A stretch of DNA of 64,000 nucleotides from Thalassobellus citreus (lineage in GTDB: Bacteria > Bacteroidota > Bacteroidia > Flavobacteriales > Flavobacteriaceae), in assembly GCF_044385915.1 (NCBI RefSeq), contig NZ_JBISCC010000126.1, positions 62,001 through 126,000 of the forward strand, read 5' to 3'. Below the pieces are notes generated by a model. It did not search any database, had not been told where the DNA came from, and saw only the letters and a program-made list of their open reading frames with translations. The translations under genes and the position numbers were made by a program. Positions 1 to 8,912 of the stretch are shown here, one piece after another. The stretch's first letter is position 1; every line of letters begins with the position of its first letter.

Positions 1-2
1 GT

Positions 3-131
3 AATCCATACTACCATGTAGAATCTAATGGAAAAGCTTTACTTATTTTTGGAAAAGAACGAATAGCAAGTATTAAAGAAATTAAAGCTTTATTCGACTT
101 TGGTAAACGGTTAAAAGATGTAATAAACTAA
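3..131 (+). CDS. C-terminal end of an unrecognised protein (5' end outside window)
   Basis: An open frame enters the window and ends at the TAA at 129-131, giving 42 residues that begin NPYYHVESNGKALLIFGKER and end in GKRLKDVIN. No earlier stop lies in this frame, and the alternative frames close within the first 21 bases. The piece is basic and looks like the helical end of a soluble protein. I do not recognise the family. The 241 bases after it are very AT-rich and probably hold the promoter of the hydrolase gene at 373. Confidence 0.5.
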   Translation, partial: NPYYHVESNGKALLIFGKERIASIKEIKALFDFGKRLKDVIN

Positions 132-372
132 ATTTTTAAAATACTTTCAATTTATAACACAAATTAAAAATAAGGATACAAATAATACGATTTAACCTTA
201 ATAAGCGATAAATTTGATGTTTTATTCTTAATATATTCTTAACATTTCTAACCATTAACAATAGTTTTCTTAATTTTACACTCCTATAAAAAGAGTCACC
301 TATAATTTTAATTTAAACTTTAATGTTACATTACAAATTACATCTGACATATAAAAAAATGATTAAAAACAG

Positions 373-1233
373 ATGAATTTATACCCCATAAATGCTGGTA
401 ACTTTAAACTAGATGGTGGTGCTATGTTTGGTGTTGTACCCAAATCAATATGGCAGCGTACCAACCCCGCAGACAGTAATAATATGATTGATTTAACATC
501 TCGATGTTTACTTATTGAAGATGGTAACAGGCTTACACTAATAGATAATGGTATGGGCAATAAACAATCTGATAAATTTTTTGGTTATTACTTCCCTTGG
601 GGCGATTTTAGTTTAGATAACTCACTAAAAAAACAAGGATTTCATCGTGATGATATTACCGATGTTTTTCTAACACATTTACATTTTGATCATTGCGGAG
701 GAAGTATACAATGGAATAAAGATAGAACAGGTTATGAACCTGCTTTTAAAAACGCCTCTTTTTGGAGTAATGAAAACCATTGGAAATGGGCTACAGAACC
801 TAATAGAAGAGAAAGAGCATCTTTTTTAAAAGAAAATATTCTACCTATGGAAGAAAGCGGGCAATTAAAGTTTACATCGCTTCCTAATAATGATTTACTA
901 AAAAATTCTGAACTAGATTTCGATATCTTTTTTGCCGATGGGCATACCGAAAAACAAATGATTCCAATGATACATTACAAAGGAAAAACCATTTGTTTTA
1001 TGGCCGATTTGCTACCATCTGTTGGGCATTTACCGCTTCCTTTTGTTATGGGATACGATACCAGACCTTTATTAACACTTAGTGAAAAAGAAAAATTCCT
1101 TAATATGGCAGCAGATAATAACTATTTTTTGTTTTTAGAACACGATGCTCATAACGAAATTATTACAGTTCAGCACACCGAAAAAGGCGTACGATTAAAA
1201 GATACATTTTTAACTCAAGACATATTTAATTAA
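373..1233 (+). CDS. MBL-fold metallo-hydrolase
   Basis: This 286-residue protein carries the metallo-beta-lactamase superfamily signature HLHFDH at residues 102-107, the dinuclear zinc site. Further metal ligands are likely in the downstream DGHTEKQ, FMADLLP and LEHDAH stretches, in the usual order. There is no signal peptide, so it should be cytoplasmic. The general architecture resembles the lactonase/glyoxalase-II-like branch of the superfamily, but the substrate cannot be read from the sequence. It stands alone: a 119-base gap containing a long inverted repeat separates it from the next gene. Confidence 0.85.
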   Translation: MNLYPINAGNFKLDGGAMFGVVPKSIWQRTNPADSNNMIDLTSRCLLIEDGNRLTLIDNGMGNKQSDKFFGYYFPWGDFSLDNSLKKQGFHRDDITDVFLTHLHFDHCGGSIQWNKDRTGYEPAFKNASFWSNENHWKWATEPNRRERASFLKENILPMEESGQLKFTSLPNNDLLKNSELDFDIFFADGHTEKQMIPMIHYKGKTICFMADLLPSVGHLPLPFVMGYDTRPLLTLSEKEKFLNMAADNNYFLFLEHDAHNEIITVQHTEKGVRLKDTFLTQDIFN

Positions 1234-1258
1234 AAAATAGACTAACATAAATATTATT

Positions 1259-1323
1259 ACATGAAACATCCATGACTATTAATTTAGTTACACAAAAAAA
1301 ACAACTATTTGGATGTTGCATGT
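1259..1323. repeat. Long-loop inverted repeat between two genes
   Basis: The arms ACATGAAACATCCA (1259-1272) and TGGATGTTGCATGT (1310-1323) are complementary over 14 positions with one mismatch, and are separated by 37 AT-rich bases. No T-tract follows, so it is not a standard terminator. It lies 30 bases before the ATG of the S8 peptidase gene and could be a leader hairpin or a pair of regulator half-sites. Confidence 0.5.
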
Positions 1324-1352
1324 GACCATTGAAAAACAATAAACAATAACAC

Positions 1353-2963
1353 ATGAAAACAATTAAAATTCTATCACTTTCAGTACTTGCTACTGCTTTA
1401 TTTTATGGATGCGGGAGTACATCAGATATTCTTTCAACACCTGTTGAAAACATTGATACATCTCCATTAAAAATATCTGATTTAACAGAAAAAGAAAAAC
1501 ACACTTGGGGACACTTAGATTTAGCAAAAGATACCATTCCTGGAATGAGTGTTGATAAAGCTTATACCGAAATCATTAAAAACAAAAAAGGAAAAACAGT
1601 TATTGTTGCAGTTATTGACTCTGGAATTGATATTGATCATGAAGATTTAAATGATGTTATCTGGACTAATGAAGATGAAATTCCAAACAATGGAAAAGAC
1701 GATGATAAAAATGGTTATGTTGATGATATTCACGGATGGAATTTTTTAGGTGATGGATATAACGAACAATTAGAATATGTACGTATTCTAGCAAGTGGAG
1801 ATACTAGTAATCCTGATTACGCTAAAGCTCAAACTGAATATGATACAGATTATCAAAAATTCACGGGTTATAAAACCAATTACGAACAAATATATCAGCA
1901 AATTACTAGTGCTGATGATGCTATTACAAAACATTTAGGAAAATCTGATTATACTAAAGAAGAAGTAAATGCTATTAAAACAGAAGATGAAGCATTAACT
2001 CAAGCCATCCAAGTTGCTAAATATATGTACAGTAATGGTATGGATTCTTTAAGTGATGCAAAAAAAGAAATAAAAAATGGTTTAGAAAGTATTAATGACC
2101 GTTTAAACTATAACTTAAATAAAGAATTTAAAGGTCGTATTAATGGAGATAACGCCAATGATATGTCTACTAAATTCTACGGAAACGGAAACGTAAAACC
2201 AGTTAAGATAACAGAAAGTCATGGTACGCATGTTGCAGGTATTATTGCTGCCGAACGTAACAACGGAAAAGGAGCAAATGGTGTTGCTAACAATGTTAAG
2301 ATTATGAGTGTAAGAGCGGTTCCAAATGGTGATGAATATGATAAAGACGTTGCACTTGCCATTAGATATGCTGTAGATAATGGTGCCAAAATTATTAACG
2401 GAAGTTTTGGTAAATACTACTCACCCCATAGTGATTGGGTACGTGATGCTATTGCTTACGCAGGAGAAAACGATGTTCTTTTTGTTAATGCAGCAGGAAA
2501 TGAAGGAGCCGATATAGATACGATAAACGTATACCCTAATGATGCAATTGGTGTAGGTCCAGAAGTTTCAAATACATTTATAACTGTTGGTGCTTTAGCG
2601 CCTAAATATGGTTCTAATATGGTAGCTGGTTTTTCAAATTATGGAAAAGTAAATGTTGATGTTTTTGCTCCAGGAGCAAAAATATATTCTACAACACCAG
2701 AAAACGAATATCACACAAAAGGAGGAACTTCTATGGCTGCACCAGCTGTAGCAGGTGTTGCTGCTTTAATTCGTTCTTATTATCCTAAATTAAGTGCTGC
2801 TCAAGTAAAACAAATACTTATGGATTCTGGTTTAGCCATAAACACAAAAGTTGTTGTTGGTGGTGATACTAATAATGTAAAACCTTTTGGAGATTTAGTA
2901 AAATCTGCAAAAATGGTTAATGCTTACAACGCGTTAATAATGGCTTCAAAAACAGCTAATTAA
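1353..2963 (+). CDS. S8 family (subtilisin-like) serine peptidase, lipoprotein
   Basis: This 536-residue protein starts with a lipoprotein signal whose lipobox FYGC puts the lipid-modified cysteine at residue 20. The subtilisin triad is complete: Asp89 in VIDSGIDIDH, His290 in SHGTHVAG and Ser460 in GGTSMAAP. The oxyanion-site motif NAAGNEG is also present. The gap between Asp and His is unusually long for the family (about 200 residues) because of a charged, probably helical insertion at roughly residues 135-270. That insertion is common in Bacteroidetes S8 lipoproteins and may be a regulatory or binding segment. A strong terminator follows directly. It is probably a periplasmic or surface protease. 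Confidence 0.93.
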   Translation: MKTIKILSLSVLATALFYGCGSTSDILSTPVENIDTSPLKISDLTEKEKHTWGHLDLAKDTIPGMSVDKAYTEIIKNKKGKTVIVAVIDSGIDIDHEDLNDVIWTNEDEIPNNGKDDDKNGYVDDIHGWNFLGDGYNEQLEYVRILASGDTSNPDYAKAQTEYDTDYQKFTGYKTNYEQIYQQITSADDAITKHLGKSDYTKEEVNAIKTEDEALTQAIQVAKYMYSNGMDSLSDAKKEIKNGLESINDRLNYNLNKEFKGRINGDNANDMSTKFYGNGNVKPVKITESHGTHVAGIIAAERNNGKGANGVANNVKIMSVRAVPNGDEYDKDVALAIRYAVDNGAKIINGSFGKYYSPHSDWVRDAIAYAGENDVLFVNAAGNEGADIDTINVYPNDAIGVGPEVSNTFITVGALAPKYGSNMVAGFSNYGKVNVDVFAPGAKIYSTTPENEYHTKGGTSMAAPAVAGVAALIRSYYPKLSAAQVKQILMDSGLAINTKVVVGGDTNNVKPFGDLVKSAKMVNAYNALIMASKTAN

Positions 2964-2980
2964 AACACTAAATTTATAAC

Positions 2981-3007
2981 AAAAAAGAGGCTCTTAGCCT
3001 CTTTTTT
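2981..3007 (+). terminator. Rho-independent terminator after the S8 peptidase
   Basis: A perfect 12-bp stem (AAAAAAGAGGCT / AGCCTCTTTTTT) with a 3-base loop and a T-run. Confidence 0.9.
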
Positions 3008-3020
3008 AATTTCCAATACT

Positions 3021-4844
3021 ATGAAACGATTATTTATTTCTACTTTAGGTTTGTTTGTTTTCTTCTCTTGTAATACTACAAAAGAAATAACATCTGCACC
3101 ATCAATCCCAACAACTCCTGTTACCCCAATGGCATCTCATGCTAAGGCAACATCTACTTATTGGCAACAGCATGTTGATTATAAAATGGATATTGATATG
3201 AATGTAAATACGTATCAATACAAAGGAAAACAAACTTTAGTATACACGAATAATTCACCCGATGTATTAAACCGCGTATACTACCATTTATACTTTAATG
3301 CCTTTCAACCAGGTAGTGAAATGGATGTACGCTCACTTACTATTGCAGATCCAGATCCAAGAGTTGGAAATCGCATTAGTAAACTTAAACCTAATGAAAT
3401 TGGCTATATTAAAGTAAACGCGCTTAATCAAAATGGTACAGCCTTAAAATACGAAACAGTAGGCACCGTTTTAGAAGTAGATTTAGCAAAACCTATTCAA
3501 CCAGGAGAAAGTGTCACTTTTAACATGGATTTTGACGCACAAGTACCACTACAAATACGCCGTTCTGGTAGAAATAATAAAGAAGGGGTTGCTTTATCAA
3601 TGACCCAATGGTACCCAAAACTAGCAGAGTATGATTTTGAAGGTTGGCATGCCGACCCGTATATAGGACGTGAATTTCACGGTGTTTGGGGTGATTTTGA
3701 TATTACTTTAAAAATAGACAAAAACTATGTAGTTGGAGGTACTGGTTACTTAAAAGGTGCACCTGAATTAAATGGAAACAAAAAAACATTGCATTTTGTT
3801 TCACCAAATGTTCATGATTTTACTTGGGCTGCAGACCCTGATTACATTCATGATACGCTACAAGTACCAGATGGCCCGCTTTTAAATTTCTTTTATAAAA
3901 GCACATTAGATGCCGATAAATTAAAAAGCTGGAAAAAAATACAGTCTAAAACTGCTGACCTCATGCAATACTTTAGTAAAAATATAGGCAAATATCCATA
4001 CAAGCAATATTCTGTTATTCAAGGAGGCGATGGCGGTATGGAATACGCTATGTGTACGCTTATTACTGGCAATAGAAGCTATGGTAGCCTAGTAGGTGTA
4101 ACAGCTCATGAAATGGCACATACTTGGTTTCAGTTTTTATTGGCTTCAAACGAAGCAAAACACGAATGGATGGATGAAGGTTTTACGAGCTATATAAGTG
4201 ATTTGGCTATGAATGACATTATGAAAGAAGGTAAAGAAAACCCAGCAGAAGATGCTTATAAAGGGTATTTTTACTTAGCTAAATCTGGAAAGGAACAACC
4301 TTTAACAACTCATGCCGATCGTTATAAATACAATCAAGCGTATGGCATTTCGGCATATAATAAAGGCGAAGTTTTTATAGCACAATTAGGTTATATTATT
4401 GGACAGGATAATTTAAAGAAAACCATTAAAAAATATTTTACCGATTTTGCTTTTAAGCACCCAAAACCTATTGATATTATTAGAACTGCCGAAAAAGTAT
4501 CTGGTTTAGAACTCGATTGGTATTTAACAGATTTTGCTCAAACTACCAATACTATAGATTATGGTATAAAAACAATTGAAGGTAATACTATAACTCTAGA
4601 GCGTATTGGTATTATGCCAATGCCAATAGATTTAACTGTTACTTATACCGATGGTTCTAGCGAAGATTTTTATATTCCATTACAAATGATGCGTGGTGAA
4701 AAACCAACCACAGCAACCATAATAAATGATTGGGCTTGGGCGTATCCAACTTACACATTTAAAGCTTCAAAAAGTGTAAAATCTGTACAAATTGACCCAA
4801 AAGAAATGATGGCAGATATAGATAGGGGAAATAATAAGAAGTAA
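3021..4844 (+). CDS. M1 family metallopeptidase, lipoprotein
   Basis: This 607-residue protein begins with a lipoprotein signal (lipobox FFSC, cysteine 17). It has the gluzincin zinc site HEMAH at residues 363-367 and the downstream third ligand in WMDEGFTSY. The substrate-recognition stretch GGDGGMEYAM upstream replaces the classical GAMEN motif. The N-terminal beta-rich half matches the aminopeptidase-N-like saddle domain. It should act outside the cytoplasm on peptides. It follows the S8 peptidase on the same strand, but a terminator separates them and it is closed by its own terminator, so the two are neighbours rather than an operon. Confidence 0.92.
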   Translation: MKRLFISTLGLFVFFSCNTTKEITSAPSIPTTPVTPMASHAKATSTYWQQHVDYKMDIDMNVNTYQYKGKQTLVYTNNSPDVLNRVYYHLYFNAFQPGSEMDVRSLTIADPDPRVGNRISKLKPNEIGYIKVNALNQNGTALKYETVGTVLEVDLAKPIQPGESVTFNMDFDAQVPLQIRRSGRNNKEGVALSMTQWYPKLAEYDFEGWHADPYIGREFHGVWGDFDITLKIDKNYVVGGTGYLKGAPELNGNKKTLHFVSPNVHDFTWAADPDYIHDTLQVPDGPLLNFFYKSTLDADKLKSWKKIQSKTADLMQYFSKNIGKYPYKQYSVIQGGDGGMEYAMCTLITGNRSYGSLVGVTAHEMAHTWFQFLLASNEAKHEWMDEGFTSYISDLAMNDIMKEGKENPAEDAYKGYFYLAKSGKEQPLTTHADRYKYNQAYGISAYNKGEVFIAQLGYIIGQDNLKKTIKKYFTDFAFKHPKPIDIIRTAEKVSGLELDWYLTDFAQTTNTIDYGIKTIEGNTITLERIGIMPMPIDLTVTYTDGSSEDFYIPLQMMRGEKPTTATIINDWAWAYPTYTFKASKSVKSVQIDPKEMMADIDRGNNKK

Positions 4845-4865
4845 ACTATTTTTTAAATAAAAAAG

Positions 4866-4899
4866 AAAGCCCTTTGTATGAATTGCAAAGGGCTTTTTT
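4866..4899 (+). terminator. Rho-independent terminator after the M1 peptidase
   Basis: The stem AAAGCCCTTTG / CAAAGGGCTTT (11 bp) with a 9-base loop is followed by a run of T. Confidence 0.9.
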
Positions 4900-4914
4900 G
4901 TTATCTAACAGTCT

Positions 4915-5676
4915 CTTGGCTTTATCAGAAAAAACAGCTAACTTCGTTTAACGTATGATATAAAACATTCAAGAGATTTCATATCAACTTCGTTACCACA
5001 CATTTGAAAAATGACGAAAAAACAGCGAAAAATATTCTATCCGACCATCTTCTTTATCGGAATAGTTTTAATGTATTTTCAAATACAAATCTTTAGAAAT
5101 ACGATAATTAATTGGTTAATTCCTGCATCAATAATAATTATTTTTAGTCTTTTGAGTTTTTTGTTGGATTTTAAAAATTACAAGAGTACATATGAATACA
5201 GTGGATTTGTACTCTACCTCTATTCTGCTATGCATTACTTAATTGGATTTGGATTTATTTTTTGCTCAATCTTTATGCTAACCAATTATTATTTCGCTGA
5301 CCAAAATATAGAAACGGAATCTTATGAAATTGTTGACAGGTATGAATTAGGTGCTGGAGGTGGTAGAAAAACAAGTCACGGATCACAGCCAGCATTCATA
5401 ATTAATTATAAAGGCGAAAAAAAAGAACTAGTTTTTTATACTCAATATTTAGAAAAAATGAATTTTTATAAAATAGTAGAAATTGATACTCGGAAAGGGT
5501 TTTTCGGGTTTGATATTTTGGAAAACAAAAAACTGAAATAAAAAATGTGTGGTAACATTGTATATATAAAATTGCTGTTTTAGCTCAACCAATGTTAGTT
5601 GCTTTGTTTGCTAGCTTCTGATTTTCCTTCGGAAAATCCTCGCATACAAACACGCAACTTTCAATATACGTAACCG
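4915..5676 (+). mobile_element. Candidate single-gene cassette with shared leader and terminal inverted repeat
   Basis: The left part (4915-4996) is about 85 percent identical without gaps to the leader of the gene at 22651-23247. It contains a promoter-like TTG (4916-4918), 20 bases, then TAACTTCG, and a stem-forming stretch (TAACG, TGATAT / ATATCA, CGTTA) ending at 4995. The gene is enclosed by a perfect 14-bp inverted repeat, GTTACCACACATTT at 4992-5005 and AAATGTGTGGTAAC at 5543-5556. The right part (5551-5676) is an imperfect palindrome with the central hairpin GATTTTCC-TTC-GGAAAATC at 5620-5638, nested arms GTTGC/GCAAC, and outer GTATAT/ATATAC. This resembles folded integron attC sites in shape, but no integrase is present. 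Mobility is inferred. Confidence 0.5.
5011..5541 (+). CDS. Small membrane protein of unknown function (cassette gene)
   Basis: This 176-residue protein has three predicted membrane spans (about residues 9-28, 33-52 and 66-92) followed by a soluble tail of about 80 residues containing a glycine-rich turn (ELGAGGGRK). I do not recognise a family; the tail looks like a small beta-rich domain. The start is supported by the AAAAATG context at the end of the shared leader element. It sits alone between a terminator and a structured 3' element, which suggests a self-contained transcription unit gained as a cassette. Confidence 0.7.
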   Translation: MTKKQRKIFYPTIFFIGIVLMYFQIQIFRNTIINWLIPASIIIIFSLLSFLLDFKNYKSTYEYSGFVLYLYSAMHYLIGFGFIFCSIFMLTNYYFADQNIETESYEIVDRYELGAGGGRKTSHGSQPAFIINYKGEKKELVFYTQYLEKMNFYKIVEIDTRKGFFGFDILENKKLK

Positions 5677-5707
5677 GTAAACTAAACATCCCCAAAACCC
5701 CTTAATT

Positions 5708-6898
5708 TCAATACCAAGGTTCTTTTTTATACATGCTTGTTTTAGCAACACGTTCCCTGTTATTTAATCTTAAATGTGTGTTTGTAATTTGTCTGTTTCT
5801 GTAGCCCAACAAATGAAAAAACGATTTGGCAAAAAACTTAGCTATTTTTAAGTTTACTTGTAAAAGACCTTCTTGTTTATTTAACCAATGAATACCTGGT
5901 AAAAATGCCAAAAAACTATCGGTTTTAATACCTCTTAAAAGTATTGACAATTTTAATAAAAAAGGCTTTATAGGTTTTATAATAAAATAACCTTCGGCGC
6001 CTCTTTTTTGATATAAAGGCATAAAAATACGGCCAGAATATGGTGAAGCTATTTCAATTTGATTATTAATTGCTAGTTTCGTTCCTTTATTAATACTCTG
6101 AAAACTTTTAAAACCATTTAACATTTTAAAAGTATCATGCTGTTGTATTTTATGAAGATGAATAACTTCAAAAACATCAACAATATTAATTGCCTGATTT
6201 TGTAATTGTTTATAAAAACCTGAGAAATCTATAAGTCCTTTTTCATTTAAAGCACCAGAATATACTAAGGTTAAATATATAAAAGCAATGCTATTGGTTA
6301 TAGATCGTAAATCATCATGTTGCCCAGACTCAAAACCTAATGATACGTAACCCAATTCGTTTATATAACTTAATAAAGGTCCTTGTAAATATTCCTCTAT
6401 ACCTAAAATAATAGGCACAGGAAATTGTTTAGAAAATTTCCTATTTATTAAAGCATCATTAATAGTTATAAATGGTAATGTTTGACTAGATGTAGTATGT
6501 AAATCTATAAAATAAAACGGTGGTGCATTGGTTTTTAAAATATCATTTAAAACATCTAGCAAGACTATTAATTCCTTTTCATCTTCATTTAAATCAGCCT
6601 TATTTTTAATGGCTGCAATGCTTTCTTTTGTCCACAGCCTATTTAAATCTTTTTCAATGTATCTCTGATTTTTTTTAAGCGCCGATAAGTTTCCTGAAAC
6701 TCCAAAAATAGTGCCTTTAACATAGGATGGGTTAATACTTGAAAAAACATCTTTTATAGCAAAAACTCCTGCCGTTTCGTTTCCATGAATACCTCCAAAA
6801 AAAACAACTGTTGGCCCAGGCAGAGAACCTTCTATTTTTCCGAGTATTCTGTTAACAGTTAGTTTATTTTCTAACGCTTTGCTATATACTTCAGTCAT
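5708..6898 (-). CDS. Succinylglutamate desuccinylase/aspartoacylase-like (M14-type) hydrolase
   Basis: This 396-residue protein has the zinc-site motif GGIHGNETAG, the RLW substrate-binding element and IDLHTTS with the third metal ligand, in the order seen in the aspartoacylase/desuccinylase branch of M14 carboxypeptidases. It lacks a signal peptide. Such enzymes remove an acyl or amino-acid group from a small amide. Its ATG follows the stop codon of the upstream ligase gene after three bases, so the two are almost certainly co-transcribed and may act on the same amide in opposite directions. The C-terminal 120 residues are basic and poorly conserved in my reading. The exact substrate is unknown. 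Confidence 0.85.
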   Translation of the reverse strand: MTEVYSKALENKLTVNRILGKIEGSLPGPTVVFFGGIHGNETAGVFAIKDVFSSINPSYVKGTIFGVSGNLSALKKNQRYIEKDLNRLWTKESIAAIKNKADLNEDEKELIVLLDVLNDILKTNAPPFYFIDLHTTSSQTLPFITINDALINRKFSKQFPVPIILGIEEYLQGPLLSYINELGYVSLGFESGQHDDLRSITNSIAFIYLTLVYSGALNEKGLIDFSGFYKQLQNQAINIVDVFEVIHLHKIQQHDTFKMLNGFKSFQSINKGTKLAINNQIEIASPYSGRIFMPLYQKRGAEGYFIIKPIKPFLLKLSILLRGIKTDSFLAFLPGIHWLNKQEGLLQVNLKIAKFFAKSFFHLLGYRNRQITNTHLRLNNRERVAKTSMYKKEPWY

Positions 6899-6901
6899 GT
6901 A

Positions 6902-8755
6902 TTAAAAATCGTTTAAAGTGATTAAACCTATTAATTTATTATTTTTAATTACTGGAAGACTTCCAATAGCTCTGTCTTCCATAAGTTTTTTAGCTGTTTC
7001 AACAGACGTATATTCATCAATAGTTACAAGGTTTGTTTTCATTAATTTATCAACACTATTGTGTTTAAGTTTTTTAGTGTCTAAATACGCCTCTACATCT
7101 TTCCATGTTATTAAACCAACCAACTCTCTATTATTATTTATTACAGGCATGTGATGAATGTTTTTCCATTTCATAATATTTAAAACAAGCTCTATACTGT
7201 CTTTTTTATCTACAGAAAAAATATCATAACTCATTATATGTTTAACAAAACGCTTTTTTATAAAAGGCACATCTTCTGCATGATGCAGCATACTCCAAGT
7301 TGAAACTGGAAATCCAGTTTCTTGTTTTTCATATAGCTTAGCTGTAAGCAATTGCATGGCTTCAAAACGTTTATGTTTTTTTAACAAGCTTCTAAAATTT
7401 CTAACAAGCCACTCTGAACCATTATTGGCTTGTATTCTATCTTTAATAACTTTTAAATAATATTCAGCATCTTTTGGCAATATACCTACGGCATACAACC
7501 CTTTGTAAGCCATGGGAAGGAGCTCGTTTAAAATTAAATCGTAACTAGAAATATATTTGCCATTCCAATAAAACTGAGTTGCCATTCCATAACGAGCTGC
7601 ATTAAAAAAATTGGTTTTTACATCTTTAAAATCCCACTGCTCATGAATATTATTATACGCTTTTGGTTTGCCTAACATAATACCAACCCAAAACATCATA
7701 TTTGCAATTTCATCAATTGTTGTGGGACCAGAAGGTATGTATCTATTTTCTATTCTTAAATTTGGCTTTCCATCCGTTTGTCCATAACACACTCTATTCC
7801 AAGGATAAACAGTGCCATTATGCAAACCTAATGCTCTTAATTTAGGTGTTTCTCCATTTTTTACCATGTCTACACTATCACGGGTAAAACCAGTGGTTAA
7901 AAAACTTCTAAATCTAGAAATGTTATCTTTAAATATATCTGTAATAGTTCCTGTTTGCCAATTACTGCCAAAACTAACCCTAGATTGTTTTTCGTTTAAT
8001 AAATATGAATTAATACGAGTATCAATGCTTTGAGTAAACAAGGCTATTCTAGTTTCTCTCCAAAGTTCCTTACCAAATAAAATAGGTGAATTGGTACAAG
8101 CACTTAAAACGGGCCCGGAAATAGCTTGTGCCCAATTATAATTATCTACAAACGTTTTTGGACTTAGTTGTAAATGCATTTGAAAACTGGTATTACAGCC
8201 TTCTAACATTACAGAGTCGTGCAATAAATTTATTTCATCGACACCCTTTATATGAATATCAAAACTTTGTCTTCTTCTCCATTGTTTTATAACATCATTT
8301 AAATGTGAATAACGCTCAACATTGGTCATACTCTGTTCGTCAACATCATTAACAGATAACGAAGGTAGAATACCTGTTAAAATAATTTTAATGCCTTTTT
8401 TAGCTGCCGCTTTTTTAGCTTTATCTAGTAAGGTATCTAACTGTGTATGCAATTGAGAAAAGCAATCGTCTTTAAGCTCTAAAACATCTAAATTTATTTC
8501 AAGATTGTAATTTCCTATTTCAGTAGTAAAATGAGTGTCATCAATATCTTTAAGAACTTCTAAAGATTTATTTTCTGGTAAAAAATGATTGTTTACTAAA
8601 AAAAATTCTTGCTCTGCTCCAATTCTAGTAGGGCTTTCTTCTATTAAACCTTTTTCAATCATTAAATCAAGAGCCTTTATATCATTTAATAAATGATATA
8701 TATAATTTGCTCTATCCTTTTTAGTCCTCAGTTTTGTAACATTTAAATCGCCCAT
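6902..8755 (-). CDS. GCS2-type carboxylate-amine ligase fused to two CBS domains
   Basis: This protein has 617 residues. The N-terminal 450 or so match the glutamate-cysteine ligase family 2 / YbdK-like fold: the GAEQEFFLV motif near residue 46 and TEIGNYNLEINLD near residue 80 carry the acidic residues expected for Mg-ATP and substrate. The C-terminal segment, from about residue 480, contains two CBS repeats (IMSYDIFSVD...LVGLITWKDV and LMKTNLVTID...LIGLITLNDF), normally an adenine-nucleotide sensor. The ligase is therefore probably gated by energy charge. It is the first gene of a two-gene unit with the M14-type hydrolase. Whether it makes gamma-glutamylcysteine or another amide is not determined. 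Confidence 0.85.
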   Translation of the reverse strand: MGDLNVTKLRTKKDRANYIYHLLNDIKALDLMIEKGLIEESPTRIGAEQEFFLVNNHFLPENKSLEVLKDIDDTHFTTEIGNYNLEINLDVLELKDDCFSQLHTQLDTLLDKAKKAAAKKGIKIILTGILPSLSVNDVDEQSMTNVERYSHLNDVIKQWRRRQSFDIHIKGVDEINLLHDSVMLEGCNTSFQMHLQLSPKTFVDNYNWAQAISGPVLSACTNSPILFGKELWRETRIALFTQSIDTRINSYLLNEKQSRVSFGSNWQTGTITDIFKDNISRFRSFLTTGFTRDSVDMVKNGETPKLRALGLHNGTVYPWNRVCYGQTDGKPNLRIENRYIPSGPTTIDEIANMMFWVGIMLGKPKAYNNIHEQWDFKDVKTNFFNAARYGMATQFYWNGKYISSYDLILNELLPMAYKGLYAVGILPKDAEYYLKVIKDRIQANNGSEWLVRNFRSLLKKHKRFEAMQLLTAKLYEKQETGFPVSTWSMLHHAEDVPFIKKRFVKHIMSYDIFSVDKKDSIELVLNIMKWKNIHHMPVINNNRELVGLITWKDVEAYLDTKKLKHNSVDKLMKTNLVTIDEYTSVETAKKLMEDRAIGSLPVIKNNKLIGLITLNDF

Positions 8756-8912
8756 ATCAACTTCGGTTTTAAAATATTTAAAATACTATTATTCAAATGT
8801 TTTAACTATGATTTTTATCATGTAATAGATTTAGGTTTTTAATTAAAATTATAACTTCGTTTCAACATAATTAAGTTTGATTAAAACGGTACTTTGCATT
8901 AATTTGACAAAA

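Noticed and set aside
4992..5556. Insertion sequence explanation for the inverted repeats around the 5011 gene
   Set aside because: The enclosed protein has no transposase features and no target-site duplication is visible; the repeat sequence also differs between the two similar cassettes.
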